From: JBAZYV01 sp041658345
GTDB lineage: Bacteria > Patescibacteriota > Gracilibacteria > UBA1369 > 2-02-FULL-48-14
Length of the DNA: 64,000 bases
Direction of reading: 5' to 3'
NCBI GenBank assembly: GCA_041658345.1
Contig: JBBAAK010000002.1
Coordinates: 62,001 to 126,000 of the forward strand
The notes beneath the pieces are model-generated. The model was not told the origin of the DNA. It did not search any database and was given only the letters and a program-made list of their open reading frames with translations. This document shows, piece after piece, positions 17,256 to 26,369 of the stretch; positions within the stretch are counted from its first letter, which is position 1; each line of letters begins with the position of its first letter. A program made the translations under genes and the position numbers.

Positions 17256-17278
17256 ACCTGCCATGCACAATCGATTGG

Positions 17279-17582
17279 CCTCTCGCCGTGATCGGTGGTG
17301 CTAAGGACACATCGCAATTAGAATCGGGCACAGAAGAGAAGTATATGTTCCCGGCATTTAGTATGAGTGAGCACCCCCTCACCACGACCGGTTGTGGCAG
17401 GCGATAAAATTCACCCACAACGGAGGCTTGGTGTATACAATAGTTGTGCAACAGCTCGTAAAAAACGCAAGTATATTTTGTTGAAAATCCGTGCACCACG
17501 GTAACAGATTCAAAATCGCAAAAAACCGCACGACCGTGTATAAATTTTGTATGCGACTTTGGCATGCCAGCCATCAAAAATC
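17279..17582. other. Non-coding stretch between HNH element A and rsmH
   Basis: No convincing gene is seen here. It holds an imperfect inverted pair (CCGGTTGTGG near 17389, CCCACAACGG near 17412) and two similar A-runs flanked by CGCA near 17470 and 17520. In-frame ATG codons extend the rsmH frame upstream, but they precede the likely promoter. Confidence 0.5.
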
Positions 17583-17611
17583 TTGACGCATTCTTTGTAC
17601 AGTCCTAGCGT
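17583..17611 (+). promoter_or_regulatory. Possible promoter of rsmH
   Basis: TTGACG, 17 bp, TAGCGT. The -10 is weak. Transcription would start near 17618, upstream of the GTG at 17664 but downstream of the ATG at 17547, which supports the shorter gene model. Confidence 0.4.
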
Positions 17612-17663
17612 TACAGCACTTCCACGTTCGTTTAGAGTTCGTTTAAAAAACTTATTCAAGGTT

Positions 17664-18635
17664 GTGCAAAAAAGTTGTACAAGTTCAGAGCCACATCACG
17701 AGCCGGTGCTTCTTACAGAATGTTTAGAATTTTTAAATCTTAAAGAAGGATCGGTAGTAGTTGATGCCACACTTGGGCTTGGTGGACATTCAAGCGAAAT
17801 CTTAAAAAGGATAGGTGCAAGTGGATTTCTATACGCATTCGAAAAAGACGAAGAAAACTTAAAAGTCGCAAAAGAGAGACTGAATAAAGTTGCAAGTGAG
17901 ATGAAAACACCGGGAAGGTTCAAAATTTTCCACGATTCATTTAGTTCTTTGACAGATCGGCTAAGGAGGGAAGGGGTATCCCAAGTGGATGCATTTCTCT
18001 TTGATCTAGGACTCTCGTCCCCACATGTTGACGATAGTAGTCGCGGGTTTTCTTTTACAAAGGATGGCCCGTTGGATATGCGATTTGATCGCAGTAAAGG
18101 TAAGACAGCAGAAGATATTTTAAACAATGCCAGCCAAGAAGAGTTGGCGGATATTTTTTATAAGTTTGGAGAAGAAAGATTCGCTCGCAAGCTTGCGAGC
18201 GCGGTTATTTTGGACCGCAAAAAAGAAAAGTTTGTATCTACCTTGCAGTTTGCAAGTTTTGTAGAAAGGGTGCTTGGGCGCGGTAAGCCCGGCAAACATC
18301 GTGCTACACAAATATTTCAGGCATTACGCATTGCCGTAAATGAGGAACTTTTGGCCCTGGAGCTTGGTCTCAATCAAGCGATTGAGCTTTTAGCTCCTCA
18401 CGGACGCGTGGTTGTGCTCAGTTACCACTCTCTTGAAGACCGCTTTACAAAGCATTTCTTCAAGCAACTCGCCACAGACCTCCGCGATCCGAATGATATA
18501 TTTGGACGCCGAGTCCTCAGATCAAAGAGACTTTCCCTCCTTACAATTAAGCCGATCAGGCCAACAGAAGAAGAAGTTGGTCGTAACTTCCGCGCTCGCA
18601 GTGCACTACTTCGAGCCGTGGAAAAATTATCATAA
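17664..18635 (+). CDS. rsmH: 16S rRNA m4C1402 methyltransferase
   Basis: RsmH (MraW) N4-methylates C1402 in the decoding centre of 16S rRNA using SAM. With a GTG start at 17664 the protein has 323 residues, the family length; the longest open frame adds 39 unrelated residues from 17547. The family N-terminus HHEPVLLTECLEFLNL follows at once. The SAM motif is VVDATLGLGGHSSEIL; other family blocks are DAFLFDLGLSSPHVDD, SRGFSF and HKSLEDR-like YHSLEDRFTKHFF. As in many bacteria it stands at the head of a division-gene position, here followed by an ftsL-like gene, but no mraZ or ftsI is adjacent. Confidence 0.93.
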   Translation: MQKSCTSSEPHHEPVLLTECLEFLNLKEGSVVVDATLGLGGHSSEILKRIGASGFLYAFEKDEENLKVAKERLNKVASEMKTPGRFKIFHDSFSSLTDRLRREGVSQVDAFLFDLGLSSPHVDDSSRGFSFTKDGPLDMRFDRSKGKTAEDILNNASQEELADIFYKFGEERFARKLASAVILDRKKEKFVSTLQFASFVERVLGRGKPGKHRATQIFQALRIAVNEELLALELGLNQAIELLAPHGRVVVLSYHSLEDRFTKHFFKQLATDLRDPNDIFGRRVLRSKRLSLLTIKPIRPTEEEVGRNFRARSALLRAVEKLS

Positions 18636-18652
18636 CCAAGCCAAAGCGCAAT

Positions 18653-18985
18653 ATGTCTCAAATCCTATCTCAAATTCGTTCGATTTTTACTCGCAATGAA
18701 CGCCTAAGCCTTGCATCTGTTGGCGGACTTTTGTTGCTTGCCACTTTTGCGATGGGGCTTGTGTCTTTAACTTCGCTCAACGATAAAGCCATGAAGGGGA
18801 CTCAATTAAGTCGACTTGAAAATGATAGGCAGGAGCTTGTTACAGATGGGGAGGTTACGGATATGCTTTCACTTCGCGCAAGGGCCATTGCCACTATTGA
18901 GGCGGGTTCTACGCATATGATTAAGCCGGGCACTACCGATATTACTTACGTGATGCCAATTTCCGTGGTTGCAGTGAATAAGTAG
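18653..18985 (+). CDS. FtsL-like small membrane protein
   Basis: The 110-residue protein has a short basic cytoplasmic N-terminus, one membrane helix (LASVGGLLLLATFAMGLVSL, residues ~20-40) and a short periplasmic part with heptad-like LENDRQEL. Topology and position just after rsmH are those of the divisome protein FtsL, which bridges FtsB and the septal synthase. The sequence itself is too divergent to prove this, and no ftsI follows. It begins 17 bp after the rsmH stop. Confidence 0.6.
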   Translation: MSQILSQIRSIFTRNERLSLASVGGLLLLATFAMGLVSLTSLNDKAMKGTQLSRLENDRQELVTDGEVTDMLSLRARAIATIEAGSTHMIKPGTTDITYVMPISVVAVNK

Positions 18986-19101
18986 GTGAATTTTTTACAA
19001 ATGAACCCAAATCTTTATTTGGGGTTAAGGGGAAATCACATAAGGCCCTTTCCACGCTTAAACGCCGGAGGGGGTTTTATGTAACAGATTGAATTTTGCA
19101 T

Positions 19102-19130
19102 TTGACAAAGTAGACAAAGGATGTTAAGCT
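19102..19130 (+). promoter_or_regulatory. Promoter of the 19163 gene
   Basis: A consensus TTGACA, 17 bp and TAAGCT. The start near 19137 gives a leader of about 26 nt before the ATG. An inverted pair AACCCAAAT/ATTTGGGGTT lies upstream at 19004-19026 and may end the preceding transcript. Confidence 0.6.
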
Positions 19131-19162
19131 CGCATCTTTTAATAAATTAATAATATTTTTAT

Positions 19163-21457
19163 ATGAGAATCCTCAACCCAGATGGCACGTCAGTAAGTTC
19201 ACCAGACCATGATGAAGCTAAAAAGCCTGAGGCTGAAAAGGTTGGAAGGGATAAAGGGTTATCTGAATTTAGTTCGCCTGCTTTTGCTCCTCGTAATACG
19301 GTTCAAACTGTTGCTAAAAAGCTTCTAGATGAAGTTTATGGTGGGGTGGATGACCTAAGTGATCGGGATGCTCTTGTGTCATTTGATGTGCCGGATTCTC
19401 CGGTATTGGGATGGGGTGATGAACCAGAACCAGAACCAGAACCCGAACCAGAACCTAAAGTGCGGAATTCTATCTATGATTTTTTTGGCCATAAAATGGA
19501 GTTACCGTCGCCTCTTCCTCAACCACCTCTTGTTCGCGGTGGGTTTTTACTGTCGCCCAGTGCTACCATTCCTAGTGGAGTTAGGCCTCCATCTCTTTCT
19601 ACTCCACCACTTCCTGCGCCACCAGCTCCTCCTCGTCTCCCATCTACTCCACGTCTTATTGTAGCAAAAACTCCTGAGGAGTTTGATAGCCTTGTTGGGA
19701 CACTTGCTGTGGATAATCTTGTGCAACAAGCTCTTACGATGCTTGATGGCTATCAAGCGGAATTTGCAAAGCTCCTTACCGTGGAGTTTTCTCAGGCATT
19801 TATGGCTGGGTCGGTTAACCTGCCTAATCCTGCAATTAACAATGCTAACGCACAGTATGTGGCTGTGAGTGATCTTCTTCCAAAAATACGGACTTTGTGT
19901 GATAAGGTGGTATTGCCAGCTGTTAGAGTCAACCGTGTATTTGATGTCGCGGGTTTAGAACGTACTCAACCGTCTGATGCGTATGAGGTGGACGTTAGGA
20001 CATCAGCCAACGGCAATTCGGATAAACTGACGGCTGAGTTGGGGAATGCTTTTGTGACTCTTAATGATATTTTGAGGGGGTTCAGAACTCCTACAAGAGC
20101 AGCCACTGCGGAGCAAATTCAAAGTTCTTGTAGTAGGCTTGTGGCTTCTTTTGAGACAGTCAGATCGTTTGTTTCTGTTAAATCTAAGGAAGCATTAGTC
20201 TCTTTAGATCAAAAATTGGTTGTGGATGTAAGAGGGCGTTTTGTGGACCAAATAGAAAAAAAGAATAGGGCAGAAGAGCGCAAGGGGAAGGAAGAAGAGT
20301 TATATAAAACTATTAAAAATGTCGTGTCTCAAGCACATCGTGGTAGATATGGTCTTTCTTCTGCGTTTGGGGGAGAGATTGAGTCAAAAATTAAGGAGCT
20401 ATATGGTGTGAATGTTTCTTTTGATGGAGTCTTAGAGAATCTTTATGCGGGTAGTGAGACTGGCAAAAAGATTCAAGAATTGTGGCAATTACTTTCGGAA
20501 TACAAGAGCAATCCTGTTCTTGAGTATGCTTCATCAGATTATGCCGAGCGTGCCCTTGAGCTTGAGGAGCTGAGGACGTCTTTTGTGAGAGAGCTTTTGG
20601 CTGGTTTTGGCGCCCGTGTTGATGGTGCTATCTCCAGTGGTGAAGCTCCTGAAGGGCTTAAAGAATTTATGAACCGTGTTGACAGTGATTTGTTGGAATA
20701 CGGTCAAGGACGTTTACTAGAGGCCGAACGAAATGCAACGAATGCGCGAGCACAAGAAACTGCCAACGCTGTTGCTCCTAAATTTACCGCTATGGAAAGG
20801 AGTCTTGGAGGCAGGCTCGATGGATTGCAGGACATTGCCAATGCGAACTCGGCTACTTTGGGCAGATTAAAAGATGTGCTTGGTAATGTTGCTGTTGCTA
20901 CTCGTGTCTATGGGAAAAATGTTGGGGACAATGTTGATTACTTGGCCACCACTACAAGTGTGAAAAATTTAGAGAAATCGTTGGGAGCTAAAATCCCTAC
21001 ACCGGACGCTATTGCTGGTGCTGTTGTGTCTAGTTTGGACTTTAATGGCTTTGTAGGGCAAGGACGTAGTGGTTCAATTAAGTCCTGGGCAGTGCCACTT
21101 TTTACTGGTGCTCTTCTAGGTGTGACGATTTCTAGGTGTGGTGCGGATGATAACGTTCAAACAGTTGGCTATACGACGGTAGATCCTGCGAATTTACAAG
21201 CAAATGGCGAGTTAACATCTAAATTTATAGCAGATGAATTGGAGGATGTTAAAGCACAAAAAGGCGATGGGTTTATTCATGTAAAGTGTGAGGCCAATGG
21301 GAGTATGAGTTATACTCCTCATCCAGTTGATGGGAAGGGCGATCTTGCTATAAAAGATGGTGCTTATCGATTAGGTGGTAACAACTATTTGCCTAACATT
21401 CCGCTTGCAGATAGATGTGCTGGCAAAGAGGCGGATTACATTGTTGATTTCCAATAA
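19163..21457 (+). CDS. Large lineage-specific protein with Pro-rich region and C-terminal membrane helix
   Basis: I do not recognise this 764-residue protein. Residues ~90-98 are an alternating Glu-Pro run, and ~110-165 are Pro/Ser-rich and probably extended. The middle (~170-620) is acidic and helical. A single hydrophobic segment, WAVPLFTGALLGVTISRCGA, sits near residue 655, followed by about 105 residues with several Cys. No N-terminal signal is present, so the long N-terminal part is likely cytoplasmic with a C-terminal anchor. The 268-aa protein at 22856 has a similar late hydrophobic segment followed by Cys. Confidence 0.75.
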   Translation: MRILNPDGTSVSSPDHDEAKKPEAEKVGRDKGLSEFSSPAFAPRNTVQTVAKKLLDEVYGGVDDLSDRDALVSFDVPDSPVLGWGDEPEPEPEPEPEPKVRNSIYDFFGHKMELPSPLPQPPLVRGGFLLSPSATIPSGVRPPSLSTPPLPAPPAPPRLPSTPRLIVAKTPEEFDSLVGTLAVDNLVQQALTMLDGYQAEFAKLLTVEFSQAFMAGSVNLPNPAINNANAQYVAVSDLLPKIRTLCDKVVLPAVRVNRVFDVAGLERTQPSDAYEVDVRTSANGNSDKLTAELGNAFVTLNDILRGFRTPTRAATAEQIQSSCSRLVASFETVRSFVSVKSKEALVSLDQKLVVDVRGRFVDQIEKKNRAEERKGKEEELYKTIKNVVSQAHRGRYGLSSAFGGEIESKIKELYGVNVSFDGVLENLYAGSETGKKIQELWQLLSEYKSNPVLEYASSDYAERALELEELRTSFVRELLAGFGARVDGAISSGEAPEGLKEFMNRVDSDLLEYGQGRLLEAERNATNARAQETANAVAPKFTAMERSLGGRLDGLQDIANANSATLGRLKDVLGNVAVATRVYGKNVGDNVDYLATTTSVKNLEKSLGAKIPTPDAIAGAVVSSLDFNGFVGQGRSGSIKSWAVPLFTGALLGVTISRCGADDNVQTVGYTTVDPANLQANGELTSKFIADELEDVKAQKGDGFIHVKCEANGSMSYTPHPVDGKGDLAIKDGAYRLGGNNYLPNIPLADRCAGKEADYIVDFQ

Positions 21458-21480
21458 ATTTAGATTGCTTGTAGTACAGT

Positions 21481-22776
21481 TTAACTTGCCCCCTTTACTC
21501 CGGATTTAGGAGCATCAGGTTGGGCAGGCTCTGGGGAAGGGGGTGTAGTTGGTTTGACTGGCTGGTTGTACTCCCAGTATCTATTTAAACTGTCGCAAAT
21601 ATTTTGCTTGTCCGTTAGAGCTTTGAATGGAGGTGTCCAGACAGGGGTTGTTATAATAGAGCCACGAATTGATACTGTTGGGTCTTCTATTATTCTATCT
21701 GCAAAAGCTAACGAACCGGCGTCATTTAAGAAAAATGGCCAGGATTTATAATTGGTTACGTTTTTTGTTGGTTTTCTTCCGATGTATTTGGATAAGACGG
21801 CGTCCTTATATTGGTACTCATAAACCTTTGATAGCCCTTCCCGTACTGCTTCTAACGGGCTTTTAGCCAACAAATTACCCAAAATCTTGGTATCATTTCT
21901 AAGTTCATAGCTTTCGAAGCCCTTGTCGTCGGTTACCTTCTCAATACTGAATTTTTTTACAAAAACTTCTTCAGGAGGTATGGAACTTTTTTTATTAGTA
22001 AATTTTATTCCTGTGATTTTGTTATTTTTCATCGTCGCGTTTATTGTATACAAATCATTTAGAGTTTTGTCTTGATCTGTTTTTAGGTCGTATATTTCCA
22101 TGAACTCTTTATTGGTGTTTTCTATTATTTTAGTCGCATCCTCTTTGGGGATTTTATTATCCTGCTTTTTATCTGTAGGTACTGGCGTAGGTAGCACAAC
22201 TGCTGGCCTTGGCCCTGATTTGGCTGGTGGTGTAACTGGTGGAATTGGTTGTGGTGTTGGGCTTGGTGTGTTTGGGGTAGCCGTTGAATTGGCTGGAGGT
22301 TGCGGATATAAATAAACAGGATTTTTTGGGTCGGTTCCTATGTCGGCCAATTGCTTCTCTTTTCCTATGGCTCCTCTTATGATTTTAATAGTTCCTTTAA
22401 ATAATATAATTGCGTCTCCCGGTTCAATTACGTTGATGTCGTGTATTAGCTGGTTATCATATGTGTTTGCATTTACTTGTTTGAACAGGTTGGCGTATGC
22501 GAGTTTTGCCATTCTAATATCATCCAATTTTGTTTCCGACTCTCTTGCCAAAATACTTAATAATCCTTTTGAATCGTTCGCGTATATTGTAAGAGCGCCT
22601 TCTCCTTTTAAGTCTTTATTCTCTGGTATAATCGTTGTTCTTGCCAATTCTGCACGTGCTTTTTGTAAATCTCCTACGCTGTTCGCAACTTCTTTGGCGT
22701 GTTCTGTTGAACGGCCTTCTGATACATAAGCATCCATATTTATTTGTGTTTGTTTTAAATCTTGTAATTTTAACAT
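21481..22776 (-). CDS. Hypothetical protein, 431 aa, with Pro-rich linker
   Basis: This protein is not recognised. Residues 1-145 are a charged helical region ending in a segment that resembles a LysM turn (NVIEPGDAIILFKG). Residues ~155-205 are a Pro/Thr-rich linker. The C-terminal domain (~210-405) mixes strands and helices with several Trp/Tyr, and the tail is again Pro-rich. There is no signal peptide or membrane helix. It is convergent with the 764-aa gene and divergent from the 268-aa gene, which suggests one accessory locus. The LysM idea is weak. Confidence 0.7.
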   Translation of the reverse strand: MLKLQDLKQTQINMDAYVSEGRSTEHAKEVANSVGDLQKARAELARTTIIPENKDLKGEGALTIYANDSKGLLSILARESETKLDDIRMAKLAYANLFKQVNANTYDNQLIHDINVIEPGDAIILFKGTIKIIRGAIGKEKQLADIGTDPKNPVYLYPQPPANSTATPNTPSPTPQPIPPVTPPAKSGPRPAVVLPTPVPTDKKQDNKIPKEDATKIIENTNKEFMEIYDLKTDQDKTLNDLYTINATMKNNKITGIKFTNKKSSIPPEEVFVKKFSIEKVTDDKGFESYELRNDTKILGNLLAKSPLEAVREGLSKVYEYQYKDAVLSKYIGRKPTKNVTNYKSWPFFLNDAGSLAFADRIIEDPTVSIRGSIITTPVWTPPFKALTDKQNICDSLNRYWEYNQPVKPTTPPSPEPAQPDAPKSGVKGAS

Positions 22777-22801
22777 AAAAAGGCTCGAGACTCAATGCCA
22801 G

Positions 22802-22828
22802 TTGACGCTGTTGGCAATATGTTATAAA
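22802..22828 (+). promoter_or_regulatory. Possible promoter of the 22856 gene
   Basis: TTGACG and TATAAA are separated by 15 bp, a short spacer. They lie in the 79-bp divergent gap between the 431-aa and 268-aa genes. Confidence 0.4.
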
Positions 22829-22855
22829 ATTCCTCCTACATTTTAATCTTGAATT

Positions 22856-23662
22856 ATGGAAATTGAAGACATGGGATTCGGTAGAGATAAAAAATCAATC
22901 TCGGTTGCAAAGTTCGACAAGCTGGTTCAGGCTAATCCAGAATTGAACCAGGTGGACTATGATGTTGATGATGGGGCACTAAGCATGCTTTTTAAGGCAT
23001 TGCAATCTTATAGCGATGCAATACATGAATTGTCTTTGGCGGATTCTAGAAAAGCTTATCCCCTTAAAAAGGGTATGATTGAATTACGCGAGCACAATCT
23101 AAAGGAGGCACTCGGAGATGTTAGATTGTCTCCCCGTCAAGTGAAATTGGCGTTTATAACCGCGGGGTTAGATTCTGATGGATCCTCTTATTGGAAGTAT
23201 TGTGCGTGTTATGATTATAATAAGAATAGAATTTTGAGTGGATTACTCTCTGAGCTCTGGGATGTTTATGATGGTGCTTGCGGAATTGCAGAAGAGCGTA
23301 AAGGAGCAATATCGCCCGCTGAGTTAGCTCTACAACTAAAAAGTTTGACTTCATCGATATATCAATGGGCATGTGCCTTACAAGCACCAATGCTGGAACA
23401 GTTGCGTGAAGAAATGATTACAGATGTTAGGGGAAAGCTTGGCCAAAAACTTGAAAAAGATAAATCGCGAAGTCCAAGAGTTGTTGCTCCTAATCTTGAT
23501 TGTACGCGAGACTCCAACACATTCCGTCCTGTTGAAAAAACTATAGCCGCTTTTGCCATTGGGCTTAGTGCGATACTTTTTGGATTGGCAGAATGTAATC
23601 CTGACGGTAAGGGCCCCAAAGAAATAGCGCCCAAGGTTGAGACTGTTTCTTCGCCCGAATAA
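22856..23662 (+). CDS. Lineage-specific protein with C-terminal membrane helix
   Basis: The 268-residue protein is not recognised. Most of it is helical and charged (MLFKALQSYSDAIHELSLAD). Near residue 230 a hydrophobic segment FAIGLSAILFGLAECNPDG precedes a short polar tail. The late anchor followed by Cys is like that of the 764-aa protein at 19163. The two may act together at the membrane, but this rests only on position and shape. A terminator hairpin follows the stop. Confidence 0.7.
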   Translation: MEIEDMGFGRDKKSISVAKFDKLVQANPELNQVDYDVDDGALSMLFKALQSYSDAIHELSLADSRKAYPLKKGMIELREHNLKEALGDVRLSPRQVKLAFITAGLDSDGSSYWKYCACYDYNKNRILSGLLSELWDVYDGACGIAEERKGAISPAELALQLKSLTSSIYQWACALQAPMLEQLREEMITDVRGKLGQKLEKDKSRSPRVVAPNLDCTRDSNTFRPVEKTIAAFAIGLSAILFGLAECNPDGKGPKEIAPKVETVSSPE

Positions 23663-23685
23663 GATTGGGCTTCCAGGAATTGGTG

Positions 23686-23715
23686 AAATCATGCGGACGT
23701 TAGCCATGATTTTTA
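23686..23715 (+). terminator. Intrinsic terminator after the 22856 gene
   Basis: AAATCATG, an 11-base loop and CATGATTT are followed by more T residues. A second inverted pair, AATCTTATA/TATAAGATT, lies just downstream (about 23718-23754) toward clpB and could end clpB transcripts. Confidence 0.55.
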
Positions 23716-23770
23716 TCAATCTTATATAATCTTATGTAGTTAACGTATAAGATTCTTTATCAATAAAACT

Positions 23771-26278
23771 TTAGCCAATCACAATCTCGCCTGCCTTATA
23801 ATCAACCTTAATGTTTGCGCCTTCTTTGATTTTGCCTTCTATAATTTGGAGGGAGAGATCGTCCAGAATTTCGTTTTGGATTAGGCGTTTTAGGGGGCGG
23901 GCGCCAAAGGCTTCGTCGTAACCGGCTTCTGCAATGTGAACGATTGCGGATTTGGTAAGGCTTAAAGTGATGTTCTTTTTCGCCAATCTATCCTCAACTT
24001 TTTTGAGTTGAATTTCCACAATTTTTGCAATGTTTTCTGGCGTTAAGTGGTTAAAAATCAAAATATCGTTGATACGGTTTAAAAATTCGGGACGGAAGGT
24101 TTTTTGGAGGTCGGACTCCTTTAAATTCGAGGTCATAATTACGACTACGTTTCTGCAATCAATAGTGCGACCTTTACTGTCCGTTAATCGGCCGTCATCC
24201 AACATCTGCAAAAGTACGTTAAATACGTCCGGATGGGCCTTTTCTATTTCGTCAAAAAGCACAATCGAATACGGATGAGTGCGGAGTGCTTCCGTTAGTT
24301 GTCCACCTTCTTCGTAGCCAATGTACCCGGGAGGGGAGCCCAAAAGGCGGGCAACCGAGTGTTTCTCCATATATTCGGACATGTCTAGGCGAATGATGCG
24401 TTTTTCATCGTTAAAAAGTTGTTCTGCAAGGGCTTTTGCAAGCTCTGTTTTACCCACGCCGGTAGGTCCTAAAAATATAAATGAGCCAACCGGGCGAGTT
24501 TCATCTTGAATTCCTGCACGGCTTCTTCTTACGGCATTGCTCACGGCTTTTATGGCTTCTTTTTGGCCGATCACCCGTTTTGAAAGTTCTTCTTCCAGTT
24601 TTGCGAGGCGGGCGGTTTCTTCGGTGAGCATTTTTGACACTGGGATGCCCGTCCAGCGGGAAACAATTCCAGCGATGTCTTCTTCTGTTACTTCATCGCG
24701 GAGGAGGTGATTTTCTCCCTGCTCTTTGATTAGGTTTTTTTTGAGGGCCTCGGCTTTTTTCTGCAGTTCCGGAATGCGTGCATATTTGATTTCTGCAACG
24801 CGGGTTAAATCGCCGGCACGTTCCGCTTTTTGAGATTCGATTTTGAGCTCATCGATTTCCTTGTCTATCGATTTGAACGAGTCGATTATCCCTTTTTCCG
24901 CCTGCCATTTACTCATTAGTTCTTGATTCTTTTCTTTTAAATCAGCGAGGGATTTTTCGAGCTCTTTTAAGCGATTTACTGAAGCTTCGTCCGGTTCTTT
25001 TTTAAGGGCTTCGCGTTCGATTTCCATTTGGCGGATTTCTCGCTGGAGGCTGTCTATTTCGGTCGGCATGCTGTCGTTTTCTATCCTTATCACGGAGCAG
25101 GCTTCGTCCATTAGGTCGATTGCTTTGTCTGGCAAAAATCTGTCCGTAATGTATCTGCTGGAAAGATTTACCGCGGAAACAAGGGCGTTATCGCGGATTT
25201 TTACTCCGTGGTGGAGTTCGTATTTTTCTTTAATGCCACGCAGGATGGAAAGTGCATCTTTTGGGCTTGGTTCTTCCACTTTAACAGGTTGAAAACGGCG
25301 CTCCAGGGCTGAATCTTTCTCTATGTATTTTCTGTATTCTTTAAGAGTTGTTGCTCCAACCGTGCGGAGTTGTCCACGGGCCAGGGCTGGTTTTAAGAGA
25401 TTTCCGGCATCCGGGCCTCCGCCTTCTGCACTTCCCGCGCCAACAATTGAGTGCAATTCATCTATAAAAAGTATGATTTTGCCGTCACTGTTTTCTATTT
25501 CTTTTATGATTGCCTTTAGGCGTTCTTCAAACTCACCGCGGTATTTTGTGCCTGCGAGTAGCGCGCCCAAATCCAGCCCTAAAATACGTTTTCTTTTAAG
25601 GCTTTCTGGCACGTCGTTATCTATGATTTTTTTGGCCAGGCCTTCTACGATTGCTGTTTTACCGGTTCCGGGTTCACCAACAAGTACGGGGTTGTTTTTT
25701 GTTCTGCGGGAAAGAATTTGCATCACACGGCGGATTTCGTCATTGCGCCCGATTACGGGATCAATTTTTCCTTGGCCGGCTAGGGCTGTAAAGTCGATGG
25801 TGTATTTTTCCAGGGCTTTAAATTTGCTGTCCGGATCATCGTCGGTAACGTTTTGTCCGTTGCGAAGAGAAGCAAGTGCCTTTAAAACATCGTTTTTTTG
25901 AATCGGCAGAACTGTGTGGACGCCTTTGTCTTTTAAAAGAGCCAGGAACAGGTGTTCAGTGCTTATGTATTCGTCTTTTAGTTTTGTGGCTTCGTCCTCG
26001 GCTTCTTCCAAGATGTTTGTGAGCTCTTCGGTGATTTGTGGCTGGTATTTGCCGGTGATTTTTGGATATGTCACAAAAACTCCCTCTATTTTTTGGGCAA
26101 GGGCTTCCGGCTCAAGATTTAGATTTTTAAGAATGCCCGGAACAATTCCATCTTCTTGTGTTACAAGTGAGTAAAGCAGATGGAGTGGAGTTAGGGCCGG
26201 ATTGCGCAATTTTTGCACCATCTTCCCTGTGTTTTCTATGGCTTCCTTAGCCCTTCTTGTGAATTTATTTAGGTCCAT
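23771..26278 (-). CDS. clpB: Disaggregase ClpB (Hsp100)
   Basis: ClpB threads aggregated proteins through a hexameric ring with help from DnaK. The 835 residues comprise a Clp N-domain (1-140), first AAA+ ring (Walker A GEPGTGKTA near residue 200, Walker B ILFIDELHS), the ClpB-type coiled-coil M domain (~400-520) and second AAA+ ring (GPTGVGKTE, VLFDEIEKAH, GARPLKR sensor 2). Presence of the M domain and lack of a ClpX/P loop support ClpB rather than ClpC. A CIRCE overlaps its promoter, tying it to HrcA together with dnaK. Confidence 0.96.
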   Translation of the reverse strand: MDLNKFTRRAKEAIENTGKMVQKLRNPALTPLHLLYSLVTQEDGIVPGILKNLNLEPEALAQKIEGVFVTYPKITGKYQPQITEELTNILEEAEDEATKLKDEYISTEHLFLALLKDKGVHTVLPIQKNDVLKALASLRNGQNVTDDDPDSKFKALEKYTIDFTALAGQGKIDPVIGRNDEIRRVMQILSRRTKNNPVLVGEPGTGKTAIVEGLAKKIIDNDVPESLKRKRILGLDLGALLAGTKYRGEFEERLKAIIKEIENSDGKIILFIDELHSIVGAGSAEGGGPDAGNLLKPALARGQLRTVGATTLKEYRKYIEKDSALERRFQPVKVEEPSPKDALSILRGIKEKYELHHGVKIRDNALVSAVNLSSRYITDRFLPDKAIDLMDEACSVIRIENDSMPTEIDSLQREIRQMEIEREALKKEPDEASVNRLKELEKSLADLKEKNQELMSKWQAEKGIIDSFKSIDKEIDELKIESQKAERAGDLTRVAEIKYARIPELQKKAEALKKNLIKEQGENHLLRDEVTEEDIAGIVSRWTGIPVSKMLTEETARLAKLEEELSKRVIGQKEAIKAVSNAVRRSRAGIQDETRPVGSFIFLGPTGVGKTELAKALAEQLFNDEKRIIRLDMSEYMEKHSVARLLGSPPGYIGYEEGGQLTEALRTHPYSIVLFDEIEKAHPDVFNVLLQMLDDGRLTDSKGRTIDCRNVVVIMTSNLKESDLQKTFRPEFLNRINDILIFNHLTPENIAKIVEIQLKKVEDRLAKKNITLSLTKSAIVHIAEAGYDEAFGARPLKRLIQNEILDDLSLQIIEGKIKEGANIKVDYKAGEIVIG

Positions 26279-26313
26279 GGCATGGTGTTTTTAAGATTTT
26301 TTGAATCTGCAAA

Positions 26314-26340
26314 CTGGCACTTGCTATTGTAGAGTGCTAG
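26314..26340. promoter_or_regulatory. CIRCE-like operator of clpB
   Basis: CTGGCACTT, nine bases, GAGTGCTAG. The right half differs from consensus at one position and the left half at three. The spacer GCTATTGTA is close to the dnaK spacer GCTATGTTA. It overlaps the -10 box. Confidence 0.8.
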
Positions 26341-26355
26341 GGGGTGGGTTGTCAA
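26326..26355 (-). promoter_or_regulatory. Sigma-70 promoter of clpB
   Basis: On the minus strand a consensus TTGACA, 18 bp and TACAAT. The start near 26319 leaves a leader of about 40 nt. The CIRCE covers the -10 region. Confidence 0.7.
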
Positions 26356-26369
26356 TGGGGCGGTCTGAA

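Larger units (their letters stand above)
15848..17278 (-). mobile_element. HNH element, copy A
   Basis: This segment of about 1.43 kb matches copy B at 31591-32893 in inverted orientation. The shared parts are the 22-bp tandem repeats, an 18-bp hairpin, the HNH gene, and a conserved 3' tail with AGTCCAAGGCC and GGAGCAGGCCAC sequences. Similarity stops abruptly at CAATCGATTG on one side and at the GGAGCAGG region on the other. No terminal inverted repeats, transposase or clear target duplication are seen. It behaves like a repeated, possibly homing, genetic unit. Confidence 0.65.

Noticed and set aside
17547..17663. N-terminal extension of RsmH from ATG 17547
   Set aside because: The added 39 residues match nothing in the family and lie upstream of the likely promoter.
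18986..19162. ftsI or another division gene after the ftsL-like gene
   Set aside because: There is only a short gap with an imperfect hairpin and then an unrelated promoter and gene.
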